Shown here in pieces: positions 27,901 to 42,900 of a stretch of DNA of 64,000 bases. The stretch lies in NCBI GenBank assembly GCA_032622095.1, contig CP136069.1, forward strand, positions 2,889,462 to 2,953,461. Reading direction: 5' to 3'. The notes beneath the pieces are model-generated. The model saw nothing but the letters and a program-made list of their open reading frames with translations, did no database searches and had not been told where the DNA came from. This stretch comes from Siphonodentalium dalli (Eukaryota > Mollusca > Scaphopoda > Gadilida > Siphonodentaliidae). Every line of letters starts with the position of its first letter. Position 1 is the stretch's first letter. Position numbers and translations under genes: made by a program.

Positions 27901-30900
27901 CACTGGTACTGGTCATGCACAATATAAAGGCTTCTTGCGGAACGGCGCTTTATATGTGTGATGATACAAATGCTTTCATTTGTGTTATTCATTTAGGTAT
28001 TCTATTCACCAGATAATCATGGATATGTAGTAATAGAAGGAGAAGAGCCATGTTTTGGACTCTTTTGAAATTGGCACTGGCAGGCCTGCAGAATGCAAAA
28101 TAATGCGTAAGCCGTAACGTATTTGTCGGTTGTCTGGTTGTGCTTAGGTGCTTAGGTTACACAAACTGTTATAATCAGTATCGCGAGAGCCACATACAAC
28201 TTTGGCGCGACCTAGATTTCGCAACCTCCAGGTGAACCGAACCGTCGTTCGCCTCCAATATGCAGGCCTGCAGTGGTCGTGCGCAATATAAATATAAATG
28301 CAGTTCATGTAACTGCACTTAATATGTGTGACAATACAAATGCTGTCCTTTCTGTTATTTGCCCGATAATCAATTGGATATGAGGCAATAGAAGGAAAAG
28401 AGCCATGTGTTGGCCTCTGTTGGAAATTATAGTGGCAGCGGCCCTGCGCAATATAAATGCATTTCATGTAACTGTGCTTTGTACGTGAGTGAAGGCTATT
28501 TGACATTTGATCTTTTCGATATGTGGAAATAGAAGGTAGAGAGCCAAGTGATGGACTCTGTTGGAAAGGCTATTGGCAGTGCATCTGGGGCACGTGACAA
28601 TATAAATGCATAGTAGTTCACCTTGACTATTCACGGATTGAAAGCGCAGAAGTATGTCGGTATCAGTGAAAATTGTCGCCATATTGATATAGTCAGTTCT
28701 TATGTCATTGAGCCTTTGAGGCACTGATACCCTTTGTATGGAACAATTACGGCTGGCCATACATGTTTTTAAGCTCACCATTTTGTATCATTTAAATTCG
28801 TACGGTATTGTGGCGATGAGGCAGATACCATAATATGTCCTTATTAATGGACCAATGAATTTGAATGTATCGACAAACACTAATGTCTGAGGATAACAGT
28901 TCAGATGTTGTCTATTTTGTTACAGTGAACACATGGAAATGTGAAACATCAAAATCATCAAAAGTATAAACATTGATTGACTGGAAATTTATTGAGACAC
29001 TGGCTAGCCAATGAATCGTTTCAACACTGCGACAATGCTAGGTCACATGGATATGGTGACTTGCCACAAGTAGGCCAGCATAAAGGCTCTCATCCAAAAT
29101 GTCTCCCAAGAGTTCTGACCACGGACGGAAGTATCATTGGATATTTAAGCAAACTATAGCTGAAGGTTCAGGCTACTGCGCTTGCATATCTGTGCAGTCA
29201 TAGAACAGGGAAGCCCATTCAGCAAAATACATTGAGTGATTGCAAAGAAACAGACACAATTGTCGCCGAAATAACGACAGATTATGAATTGATGGAGATC
29301 GCCATTCGACAATGGGAACTTGAAATGAAAATCCTTGTTGCCCAATCTTGTGTCAGATAATCCTAGTCCCCAATCAAACCAGTTGCACGATTCGTAGCAA
29401 CCGGACAATGTCAGTCATACTGTACATGCATGTAAAGAAAGAGAAAATATTACAGCGACACAGCATTATTTGAACACAGGTCATATAATACTATATGTGT
29501 TATAAGGAATATAATCTCCTTGTTTCTAACTATTGTTCCAATGATACAATGAGGGGAAGGAAATGGAATCGCAAGAACAGGGTCAGAATTCCAAATAAAT
29601 GTCTTGAAGTCGATGTAACGTTCGCGACGTTCCAAGGATCCAAATACAAGCCCTCGTGTTAATACATTCGGGCTAGCTAAGATTTGCAAATATTAATCGG
29701 TTAAGCACAATTAATGATGACGACATGTTGAATATGTACAATGATGTTCTTTGATAATCATTTTCCAAATGTCGGTTAAGTTCCAGTCGCTCAACTTCAA
29801 CTTACAATTAGTTGAGGCAAACGAAATTTCATCGGATAACAAGTTCTATCTTTTTTATTTATTCATGTAAATTATTGCCAAAGGAGACATTTCTGTCCTG
29901 GCCAACTTTCTGCGCACTAACAGAGCTGTTGCGTATATGATTTGGCAGTATACATGAACGTAGCGATGAATCGACTTCATGAAATATAACACAGAACATG
30001 TGTAGCACGAAATTAGCAGACTTCACATACCGTACCACGTGGATTCCGAAATCGGACGATTCATGCCACCGTGTATGTTGCACAATAATGCAATATAGGT
30101 TTTCCACAAGTAAACTATGTGCTTCTGTAGTCATTGTCAAAATGGCCATCAATGGCGAGGTTCTCAACGTGATTTTGTCGATTCCAATCACGGAATTTTC
30201 GAGATGAAATGCGTCGATAAAAAACACGGAATTTTTTATAAATTGCGTTGCGCATACTATAAACGAAGAGTTTCTGCGCGTACGTAAAATATTAAACGAC
30301 CGGGTAAGCAACGGATAAATTGCAAGTTTGTTATCAACAATAAATATTGAGTTGATAAACTCGCAACGTAGAAAAATACAACCTTTAGTTAAAACCACGT
30401 CTGATAGCTCCCAGGAGAGAAATAAAACTGGCTAGATGAATTGTTAGAACGCGGGAGTTACACGGGACGCATTCATGCGTGGCTAATCCGAGCGCTGATT
30501 GACCGGAGTAGGCAATAAACTGACAATAAATTTTAACCCTCCTGATAACACAAGGCCGAGGATAATAATCCATATAGTTCAGTTGAAGGGCTTCTCCTTG
30601 GCGGAAAAATAAGCAGACGTTAAGACAAACGGCCATATAACTTGCTAACTGGAGGGATATATAAGCAGACGTTAAGACAAACGGCCATATAACTTGTTAT
30701 CTAGAGGGATATAAGCAGACGTCAAACAAACGACCTTGAGATCTTGTTATCTGAACATTGATATATAGATATCTCCTAATATCCTTATAAATGACCATCC
30801 CTATAATGAAGACTATACCATTCCAATGTTCAAAGGAACTGAATGGATAATTCCATTGAGGAGTAAATGAGGTAACTCACCTATATGTAAGATCGTAGCA

Positions 30901-33900
30901 TTGGGAGCCTCCTGCAAGAATTGGTCTTTTGTCGCTTTTTCTTCTACGAATGGCGTTATTTCCATATATGATCCAATGAGATTTGCTTCACGATTTGATG
31001 AGGTGAACTTTCCTGTCGGCTTCCACTCTTTGCCATGTAGTACAAGTCTAAAAATAAATAGACGAATTCATCATGAAGTACGAGTCTAAAAATATGCCGA
31101 TGACATCATCGTCATTCAGCGGTCAGTACTTCATCAAGTTGAGCTAAAAATTGTTTCAAACACACATTTCAATTTATAACTTACTATTATATGAACTGTG
31201 AGTTTCAAACACCTGAATATATGACATATTTATTTCTATGTATAATTAACTTTTCTGTGAGTTTCAAACACCTGAATATGACACATTTCACATGTATAAT
31301 TAACTTTTGGATTCACAAATACAACACATTTTTATTTATAACTTACTTTTCCGGGAGTTTCGGATTCGCGAATATGACACACTTTTTCTTATCACTGATC
31401 TGCTGGAATGGTGTTATGGTATGACTGGATGATACAATGTCTGTCTCTGTGGCCGTCGTTGTCGTCAGCGTCGAATATGTCTGAGTTGCTAGCATCTTCT
31501 CGGGAGGCAAGGCCGAGCCCATCTTTAGAATCGTCTTCAATGAAACACTTGGTGAGGCATCGGGAACATTCGATACTCGTGAGAAAGTTGTCATATCCGT
31601 GGCCTCACGACCGTAAATATTTGGCATAGACTCGGGAGATTTACATGTTAACAGTCTCGGGTTTGAAATCTGTCGCGGATTGAGAAGTGATTCATCGCTC
31701 ATAATATTCCTCGGGGTAGATGTAGGGCTGCATGAGCCATACGCTTGCTGCGATAAATACTTTGAAACTCCGCCTCCTCGAGATTGTGAACGTTCAAATT
31801 CCAAATCGTCTTGGGAACGAAGATAATCCATTTCGTTAGAGAAAACTTTGTCAAGTAGATAGAGATTAGGGAGATATGTAACGCAAAATCGGTCGCCAAG
31901 ACACCGTCCGCTCCAGTCATGTAGAACGGCAAACGGACAATGACATAAATCTTTGTCCGGAATAATGATCACGTGACTTCTTGCTGATAATGATATGAGC
32001 ACGTCTTCGATCGGGGATAATAAAATGTCATACAGTCGTCTCTCAGGAGGTTTCTCTGTTTTCGTCGACTTGATTCCAGTCGGCAGAGAATTCATATTGT
32101 TGTTGTTGACATTTGCGGCTTCGGATGATGGTTCCGAGCCCAGTCTGAGGTTTCGTTGTTTGAGCAGTTCGAGAGAATTTGTTTTGAGGGGTAACGCTCT
32201 GTCCTCGGAATCCGTCTGCAGAAGTCGCTCGTCTCGATTTAATAGCAGCAGCTTAACAAGATTTTGAATCTACAATGAATTATGGGTAACTTACAATGAA
32301 TTATATGTAAGTTTTCAGGATTTAGTCGGAAATATGGCTTGTTGCCATTCATCGGAATGCTCTCACTGAGAGCTTTCCAATGAATGGCAACAAGCCATAT
32401 TTCCGACTAAATCCTGAAAAGTTAATCGACAGACAGGCCTGCAAATAGTGTGTCTGTCATTTGCAGAATGAGGTCCCCAGAGGGTGAATTTAGTGACGCT
32501 ATCCCACACAGCAGGCTAGCATCACTAAATTCACCCTCTGGGGACCTCATTCTGCTTAGGCCCTCAACTGCTATGGTAGATCTAGGATCAGATTGAAGTT
32601 TCCCAGTCGAAGTTGTTGATGATCACCCATTGGGCACCTCGATTATGGATTTTACCTTCTGCAAATTAGGGGATATAGAAACTTCCCAAATGGGAAAACG
32701 TAACTAAAAACAATGTTAATTTTATATTATAGATACTTCCCAGAAGATGAGGCCTAGGCAGAATGAGGTCTCCAGAGGGTGAATTTGGTGATGCTAGCCA
32801 GCTGTTCAGGATAGCATCACTAAATTCACCCCTCTGGGGTAAAAAGTATTGATCTTGAAAGTTAAAAACTTTTAACAATAAACAAATTGAACTTAAAAAG
32901 ATTCAACATTAAACAAATTGAACTTGATTGATTGAACATTGAACAGTTGAACATTGAACAGTTTGAACATTGAACAGTTTGAATATTGAACAGTTTGAAC
33001 ATACATATACATATATTTGGATGAGTCCTGCCCCAGGCACATATATTCATATCTCAAATAAATTCTGATTTTTTAAATATTATTCTCAGTTATTGCTATT
33101 AAACGAATGACTTAAATGAATGACAGTTTCAGATTTTTTATATTATTCTAAGTTATTGCCATTAAATGAATGACTAAAATGAATGACAAATTCTGATTTG
33201 TTATATTATTCTAAGTTATTGCCATTAAATGAATGACTTAAATGAATGACTAATTCTTATTTGTTATATTATTCCCTGTTATTGCTATTAAATGAAGGAC
33301 TTAAATGAATGACAAATTCTGATTTTTTATATTTTTCTCAGTTATTGCCATTAATTACTTAACTCCAACAGCTTCTGTGGAATAGTGTCTGATAGTACAT
33401 AAAATAGTATAGTTATTGTTATATGTGTTCCCGGATCTAGGATAAACTTCCTTTCCCCAGTGATTGTAATGATAGGGTTAATTGTATAGATAAGCACAGT
33501 ACATCGAGATGTAAATGATATAGTATAAGAACACACAAGCATAATTAACAAGATCATATTCTTAATTGGTTATGACTGGTAGCAACCATTGTATAAGTGA
33601 GGTAGGATCAAACCAGTATCATCCTATAGTAAACAACAGTATGGTACATGTCATAGACAAGGGTATCATGATATCTCAGACCTTATTTGGACGCATGATA
33701 CACCAATGGTTGGAATAACTACTTGTGTCCAGAAATATAGAGACACTAGTGCTCCCGCTTAGACCACAAAACAACCAACACCTCTGTCCACCTATTGTGC
33801 TTACTCTGGTAACAATTGGCAGATGGAACCCAAATTCAAACTTAACCATTATTTTGTAATAGTAAACTCACATACGCCCAAAGGCTCGTGGTTAAAATTT

Positions 33901-36900
33901 TGTACCCTCGGCTACTATGGGTGTATTCTATATGTACATGTATATAAAAGTACCTCATCTCTCATACTACTGCCGTCGATCTTTTTCCCCGAGTAAAATC
34001 GCATGAGTCCTGCCCCCGGAGTCAGCACCCACAACAACACGTTCATATCCAGCAGCGAATAATATAACACAGTCGCATTCTGCTGATTCACAACCCGATT
34101 CATCTTGTCTACTGTCCACACATCCCACAATGCACTGCTCATCATCGTCGAGCAGCCGTGATGGGATACAAAGTTATTGAGCTGCGTTATGGTCCGTCGT
34201 CTGTAAGCTTCTGCGTACTGCAAACAGTCTTCTTTCGTACCTGTGGGATAATCCAGTATTACCCCACATATTATATGCCAATCTATTATATACCAAGCAT
34301 CATCTATACATATTTATCACATAATTTGCCCATAAAAGCAGTTTCATAATTCTCGATAAGAGACACGTTTAATATCAGCGCGTGCGATGACGTCACATCG
34401 TTCTTCAAATGACTTGCGATCGCTGCAATTTATTATCGTTGTTTTCGATGGATATTTCGCATTGCTTCGCGTTTATTTGATCATGTGATAAAAAGTATCT
34501 CACACTCGTCCACTAAATTCTATTTGAGCCTCGGTAAACCTCGGCTCAAATCGAATTTAGTGAACTCGGTTGATAAATTCCGTATAAAATAGAAACTCAT
34601 GTGAGATCCTCTATACAAGCATATTATATGAACCCCAAATCCATGTATGTTAATTACTGTACCATTATGATTATATATAGCGTATTGGTGATCGGAATAT
34701 AAGGAAAATATGAGTGCACATACAGCCCAGCTTCTCTCCGTGGGGCACAACAGTCAAATGAAGACCAGAACTAATTAACCCTTTACCCAACAAACCGGCC
34801 AAAACCGGCCAAATAAAGCTTCAACAGCCTAAATTATCTTGGGTCTGTCTCAATAGAACCATACAAATATGGATATCATTGGAACCGGCTCCTTGACCAC
34901 ATTGTGATAGTTACAGTTATGCCCTGTGCCAATGCATTCTCTTATATATGCGAGTCGACCATAGGTCGCCTCGCATATATAAGAGAATGCATTGGCCTAA
35001 ACAAAATATTTTTTAAACACTTTTTACCATTTTTTCTTACATTCTTTAACAATTTTATAATTGTTAATGTGTTAAGCCAATGCATTCTCTTATATATGCG
35101 AGGCGACCTATTGTCGACTCGCATATATAAGAGAATGCATTGGCACAGGGCCCTTCTGTTGGGTAAAGGGTTAAACTCATTATCTGAGTCATAGCACCAA
35201 GCTATCTTTAGCAGTAATACAATATTCCTAGATTGATATAAATACGAATATATTACAATTCTAGATCAATTTCTCTTTCTTATTCTCATTCATCCCCTTC
35301 CTGATTCCGATTCGAGGCAGAGTCCATCCGACAGGCGGCGTTAGCCGGGTTGTTATTTATCAACCGTGGACATCTAAATATTTCTGGTCACCAACCGCAC
35401 ATCTCTTCATTTGATATGACAATTAACCCTTTACCCAACAGAAGGGCCCTGTGCCAATGCATTCTCTTATATATGCGAGTCGACCATAGGTCGCCTCGCA
35501 TATATAAGAGAATGCATTGGCTTAACACATTAAAAATTAAAAAATTGTTAAAGAATGTAAGAAAAAATGGTAAAAAGTGTTAAAAAAAGATTTTTTTAGG
35601 CCAATGCATTCTCTTATATATGCGAGGCGACCTATGGTCGACTCACATATATAAGAGAATGCATTGGCACAGGGCATAACTATAACCATCACAATGTGGT
35701 CAATGAGCCGGTTCCAATGATATCCATATTTGTATGGTTCTATTGAGACAGACCGAAGATATTTTAGGCTGTTGAAGCTTTATTTGGGCGTTTTTGGCCG
35801 GTTTGTTGGGTAAAGGGTTAAATATTATCTCCCACAAGACTGTGCCGACTTCATAACCCCACATACCGACTTTGCTCGTCACACTTTGCAGACCGTCGTA
35901 GCACTCTAGAAGCTGCGTCTCGTATTCGAGGGGACAGAACGTGTCTTCATCTCTGTGTTGCTGAATCTTCCTCTCCAGAAATGGGATGAGCTTCTGTAAA
36001 TATATATTTTTTACCCTGTGCCAATGCATTCTCTTATATATGCGAGTCGACCATAGGTCACCTCGCATATATAAGAGAAAGCATTGGCCTAACATTTTTT
36101 ATAAATTTTTCTTACAATTTTTAGGACATAAAATTAAAAAAACATCCATTACCCTGCAGGGAGCCCCACACATATATAGAAGCACATAGAAGAGTGTTGT
36201 CTGCTCATGTTTGTCTGGGGCTCTGTATGGGTGAACGTGTTTTCATCTTTGTGCTGCTGAATCTTCCTCTCCAGGGATGAGCTTCTGTAAATATGTATTA
36301 CCTTTTGTATCAACCCATATTTCCTTGATCATTTTTCAAATTGATTGATTATAATAATGTGATACATTGATGGAAAGAGCTCTAAGAGCCCTGTGCCAAT
36401 GCATTCTCTTATATATGCGAGTCGACCATTTGTTATTATTTTTTACAATTTTAATAATTTTTTCTTATATTTTTTAACAATTTTATAATTTCACCCTTAC
36501 AGAGCCCCAGACAAACATGAGCAGAAGACACTCTTCTATATGCTTCTATATATGTGTGGGGATCCCTGCAGGGTAATGGATGTTTTTTTATTTTATGTCC
36601 TAAAAATTGTAAAATTTATATAAAAAAATGATAAAAAATTGTTAGGCCAATGTTCTATAAATATGTATTATTAACCCTTTATCTTCCTCTCCAGAAATGG
36701 GATGAGCTTCTGTAAATATGTATTATTAACCCTTTCAGTGCCAAGTCCGATTTTTGTATCAACCCATGGTCGACTCGCATATATAAGAGAATGGTCGACT
36801 CGCATATATAAGAGAATGCATTGGCACAGGGCTCTTAGAGCTCTTTCCATCAATGTATCACATTATTATAATCAATCAATTTGAAAAATGATCAATGATT

Positions 36901-39900
36901 TTTTTACCAAAACCACATTTATACATGTCATATGTGTTATATCTTTTAAATATTATTGAAATATTATACGCCTTGATCATTTTTCAAATTGATTGATTAT
37001 AATAATGTGATACATTGATGGAAAGAGCTCTAAGAGCCCTGTGTCAATGCATTCTCTTATATATGCGAGTCGACCATAGGTCGCCTCGCATATATAAGAG
37101 AATGCATTGGCCTAACAATTTTTTATCATTTGTTATTATTTTTTACAATTTTAATAATTTTTTCTTATATTCTTTAACAATTTAATAATTTCACCCTTAC
37201 AGAGCCCCAGACAAACATGAGCAGACGACACTCTTCTATATGCTTCTATATACGTGTGGGGCTCCCTGCAGGGTAATGGATGTTTTTTTATTTTATGTCC
37301 TAAAAATTGTAAGAAAAATTTATTAAAAAAAATGATAAAAAATTGTTAGGCCAATGCATTCTCTTATATATGCGAGGCGACCTATGGCATTGGCACAGGG
37401 TAAAAAAAATCACTATAAATTTGGAGATTCTCTATGTATTATGTGTTAAAGGTACTCAATCCGATCAGACGGTCCCTATACCATCAAGATACAACAACAA
37501 CATTTATTCAAAATTTGATATAATTATCAGAATTGATTTATTGCAACAAAATAATGCTAACCACTGTCAACTATGGTATAAAAATTCCCAAAATTTTGGT
37601 TTTTTGTTCAACAAAATATGGCCATATTAGGCCAAACGAAAAAAGTTTTTTGATTCTCAGGCAATTTTTTTTGAGAATCGATGAGGGAGCGAGGGTTTTA
37701 TTTTTATTTTTTATTTTTGTTATGGGGATAACGTTCTCAACGTTGTAGATGGGCCAGTCTACTAACGTTTTATCACCTGTTGTCACATTTAATGGGAAGA
37801 GAATATTTGCGTTTCTAATATTGTTTGGTAACAAGCATGTTTAACAAACAGAACTAAATATCCGGTTCAATTACTTAAAAATATGGAAATTGAATACAAT
37901 CGAAATGAAAAGATATATATAGTGATCTTCATAGAAAGTCTAGAATGACTTATTCTGCCGTATCTGAATAAGTATTAACTATTATGTACCTCAATACATG
38001 CCAGCCATAAAAACTTCAAATATTAGACCAGCATACACATCGCCAATACGCACCATATTTCTTTCCGGTTTGCATTCCCGAAATTGTAAATCTCACAATT
38101 GTTTACCGTTTACCTTTTTGAATTGATAAAATACCGAAAGGTTAGAAGGAACCAAATGTTTTCCCCACCCACTAAATTTGCTACATACGAATTGCACGAA
38201 ATTGTAAATTTCGTGAAGCCCAATCCTTCACGCATCTTTTGCCATGTATGAGTACTATCCTGACCACACCTTTTTCAACTTTTCAACACGCGTTTTCCAC
38301 ACTACCCAACTTTGCACAAAATTTGAACTGCTGATGAAAGCAAATACCCTGCCTTATTCGCCCGTCTATGTTTGAACACAAACACATTTCAGACAAGGGA
38401 AAACCACATTTATACATGTCATATGTGTTATATCTTTTAAATTTGTAAATATTATTGAAATATTATACGCCAATCGTGTGCCAGAATTTTTTTAACTCGT
38501 ATTCGATATTGGGTGTAAAAACGAAAGGGACGTAATTCTACTTATTTAGTTCCTTCTAACCGAAATATTTGAACACATTTGACTTAATAAACTTGGGGTT
38601 TGGGCAGCTTGTGATGACAATATGATATTTTTAAAAATATAATATATATTTCCTTAAAGAAAGCCTGAACACTGAACTATATGGATAATGTCCTGCGTTT
38701 GTAAACCATAGCAGAAAAGGGTTAACTTTTATTGGTCGCCTACGGTAACTAATGGTCAGTGGCTTGCCTCGGTATCAGTCACGCATGCGCAGTCCCAATA
38801 TAATTCACTGAATTAGCCAGTTTATTTTCAACTCAATCAGAAGATTGGCGAGTCGCGGGGTTGGGAATGGCACCGCCATGGGAGGGCCCTATGATAGTTC
38901 AGTGTTCAGGCTTTCTTTAAGGAAATATATATTATATTTTTAAAAATATCATATTTCCGACAAAGGAAGCCCTCACACTGAACTATATGGATTAGAATGC
39001 AAGCCCAGGAGGAGGCACGAGCAATAAAGTTAATAGCCAAATTTTGAGTAAAGGTACTCTTCTAAAACAGATTGTACCATATATGAACACTTTAATGAAT
39101 CTGTTAGGATTATTTACGTGAAATAACTCATATAGTTAGAGTGCTATATTGCTCAAATGTGTACCGCCCCCCTTGTTTTGAAACAAACATCCCATGAGGT
39201 GCCATCCGATGCATAGTTGCGAGCGAACCGAGCAAGTATAACGTTAGATGAAACTCTTCGTTCCTCTCTGTGTCGTCTTCTTCAGCTGTCTGTTCTAAGG
39301 TCCCACCCGTCAAGGTCCCATGATGCAGGATCATGAAGGAAGGAGACTAACTCACTCTCCGCCTTAGCGACAGAACGACCTGCAGACGGAGGCCCACTCC
39401 ATCGATGGCGAGACAACCTAAGTTAACTAACTGCTATTCGCCAAAGAAAAAGCCAGAGAACCTGATGCCAAATTTGTGGCACAGGGATTGAGTTGAGAAC
39501 CCATTAGGCCAAACAGGTTGTACAACGATAATGGAGTCAAGCCATCTGAACAGAGGGAGCCCTCTCTGAGGTACCTATGCATCACAGGATATCCGACAGA
39601 AATCCTGTGATACAAATCTTACGAGTATATAAACAGTCCTTCCCATGAGGAAAACACACCGAGAGCATTTATTTGCTCCCGTAATGCAGAAAACGGGAGT
39701 ACTATGGCACCCATACGATACCATAATTGTACATGTAAGTTTGGTTTTTTGCTCAAACCAAAAGTCATTGTGGAATAGACCTATGTCTAGTTACACTTTA
39801 ATATGCCATAGTTGCACTGAGATGGTAAAGCATCTAAATAAACCTTAAAATAGTTCAATATTGAACCAACAATTACAGTCTCCATTAGTATTTTGTGAAG

Positions 39901-42900
39901 AAGGACGGGTGCGAATTTTAGCACACGTGAATTGAAAATTACGAGTGCATACGGGTTCGAGAGCAATCACTCCCGTCTCCTGGGAAGGACTGCTTTAAAT
40001 ATATAAAAATGATATAAAAATTATATATCAAGGTGATCTATAAGTCACAATGAGATCATTGCAGAAGGCCCTTTGGCTCTTTGACAACTGAAATCAGTTC
40101 AAATGATGTACAATGTAATCAGATGATAACCACGGGTAAATTGTCACCATGCGGAATATTCAGTTCGGAGCCTCTGCCCAGAACATCATGTCACTTTCCC
40201 CCCCAAACATGCAGCAGAACGACCTAGGTGTGTGATATGTTAGTGTGAGGCATGCAGCAAACTAGGGGAAGACCCCCTCCAAAAAGGCTCGCTGATTAAG
40301 GAAACAAATGAAATTTTTTTATCCTCCTAGTAAAGGACACACATCCCTTTATAATGTTGTTACTTATTGAATTTTAAGAGCCATGATGGAGAGGAGCTCC
40401 CCCGACCTAAGTGGTCCTGTTGAAGGCATGTTTAAGGAAAATAGGACAAATCCAGCATAGACCGAAGCGAGCAGAGTTGTCAGCATGATCTCAGGCCCTT
40501 ATGATTGGGCGGCTGGTGCCATGTGGTTGGGATCCCCTCATATGGGTTGGTCCCTGCCTGCAAGGAAAGGTTTGATGGCTAGTCAAAGAGCTTCCTCGAA
40601 AGCTGAGCTGGACAGCGCAAACGTCTTTGCCTGTTTTTATTGTCGAATGTTGATAGGACAATTCCGGCATATACCGAAGCGCGCAGAGTTGGCAGCATGG
40701 TTTCAGGCCCGTATGATCGGGTGCCATGGGGTTGGGATCCACTCGGACTGGGTGGTCCCCTGCCTGCAAAGAAAGGTCTATAACGCTAGTCAATGAGCTT
40801 CCTAGAAAGCTGAGATGGACAGTGCAAACGTCTTTGCCCGCGTTATTGTCTATTGTCTATAGGCGTGCAGTGCCCTGTTAATTTTATTACCATGTGCCAG
40901 ATAATCAAATTGATATTGGTAATAGTAGTATGAAGAGCCATGAGATGTACTCTGTCGGCCAGGCCATTGGCAGGGTCGTTGTGGCACGTGACAAGAGAAA
41001 TGCTTTCCATGTAAATGTGCTTCATTCATGTGTGAAGTCTATTGACCAGTGTGTCAGTCGCGGGTCGTGTCACTTACCTATGAAATGTATATCACAGGTA
41101 AGATAGATCGTGTTCTCGATGCATCTTGAAGACGGTGGTACGAGTGCGCAGGGCGAGCCAGGCGAGCTTGAGAGTACATAGTTCAGTAGGAAGAAGCATA
41201 TAGATGAGAGAATCCGTGGATAGGAAATCACGATCCGCAGCTTCTGCCTTACCGATGCCAGACTGTGACGACCGAAAAGACCCACAGTCTGACGTATTGT
41301 GCGCAGACGGGTCGTCATCAAAAGCCTCAGACGCCTTGGGGTGTAAGGATAGCATGTCGCTCTCTGCCCTAGCGTCGGAACGACCTGCAATAATGGACGA
41401 CAAAACACTAGAGGGAGGCCCATTCCGGCGATGGCTCAATCGAGGAGTAAATACCTCCCATGGAATTTTAAGGCTGATAAACTGAGTTCCAATTTTGGAG
41501 TCCAGTGTCGAAATGAAGAATCCCATAGCCATTAGCCAAAACTGGTTTCTTCTGATAACCGGAAGGAGGTGGAGCCATCGGACCGGGGTGAGCCCCCCCC
41601 CCCCCCCAAATGCAGGTGGTCCCGACCAAGCTGAATGTCCTGTCCAAGCAGAACGATGGGTAGAGGCCATTGCAGCAGAAACCCCAAGACGGCTGAGAGG
41701 CAGGCAAGGCCGTGTCTTTATATAGATCGTGACCAAGGGGACCGGGCTTGCTACCTCATGGATAGGGCCACTGCCCTATGCCGAAGTCGCCGTAGGCCGC
41801 CCAGCCGGTGTCGTTACGTTCGCACGCGATTTTGGCAACTTCAGCACACAGAACCGCTTGCGCCGGTGTGGGACCAAATGTCCTGGGGGTCCCAAGTACC
41901 CCTGCATCGCCACCGGTCGCTTCCCCACTAATTGATTTAATGCCGCGGCATAATCGGGGGAGCGTGAACTGTTCCTGCCCGAGAAGAGATCCGACCGAGA
42001 AATACTACCTGGGAAGGATCCAGAGATGGTGCAAATAAAGGCTCTATATCATACTAGTAGACTATCTCATCCGATTTTCATGTTTAGTTGTTGAATTATT
42101 CTTCTCTTAGAAAAATTTGTTGAAATAATGGAGAACCACTTTAATAATTACTATCCCCAGGGTCTCCAGAGTTTGAGCGCCCAAACCTGTAGCAGGTAGA
42201 AAAACATCCCTGGATCCTTCTCAGAAATTTACAAGCCCACCGGTTCAGACCGGCTTGCTGAACCGGCTGGTGTATAATCGCAGCTATTGTTCATTAGACC
42301 TACCGCCATACTTAAAGTAATTAACCACCAATAACGTGGTGTCACCCAGTTAATATGGCGGTACTATACCGCGGTATCCTCCAACACCGCGGCACCGATA
42401 CCGCTTGTTAACGCGAACAAGCATGCGCGAGTAAATACCTCCCCTAAAAGAGTTCCATGAAAATCACCGCGGTATTCCACAAAATTAATGCGGTGCCCGC
42501 TAAAAGACCACTGTATCATCACCCAATACCGTAACTTCACGCCATGACCGTCTCGATACCGCTACCGTTTATTACCGGTATCACCGCGGTCATGACCGGG
42601 GTATCACCCCGTTTCTCTGGTCAATCACTTTGAGAATAGCGGTATATACAAGGTAGCTATTAATCGACATACCTCTATGACATGGCTGAGATTTATTCGT
42701 AGCACTACGGTACTACTGTCATATGAAGTTATTGTTATGCATGTGACATTGATAAACCAAGATCTAATCAACTGTCAGTATTCTTGGGTAGATTGTAATC
42801 AACTTCAAGGTCAAACGTGATTAACACATCTGGATCATTTGTATTGAAACATAGTATTATGTGAAAGCACGTTGTTCATAACATGACGAGAGATAGCGTC

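Noticed and set aside
24626-30609. Plus-strand segments such as LEDWLPESPEDGTLP as host exons
   Set aside because: They are duplicated within a TIR-bounded element and shared with the second element, so they belong to it if they code at all.
33024-33043. ATGAGTCCTGCCCC as a copy of exon 7
   Set aside because: Only about 14 consecutive bases match, not spanning a junction; chance cannot be excluded.
41092-41736. A 214-codon minus-strand ORF
   Set aside because: It lies inside the degenerate 4.9-kb element, crosses a poly-C tract, and matches only a decayed part of the related 6-kb element. No domain recognised.
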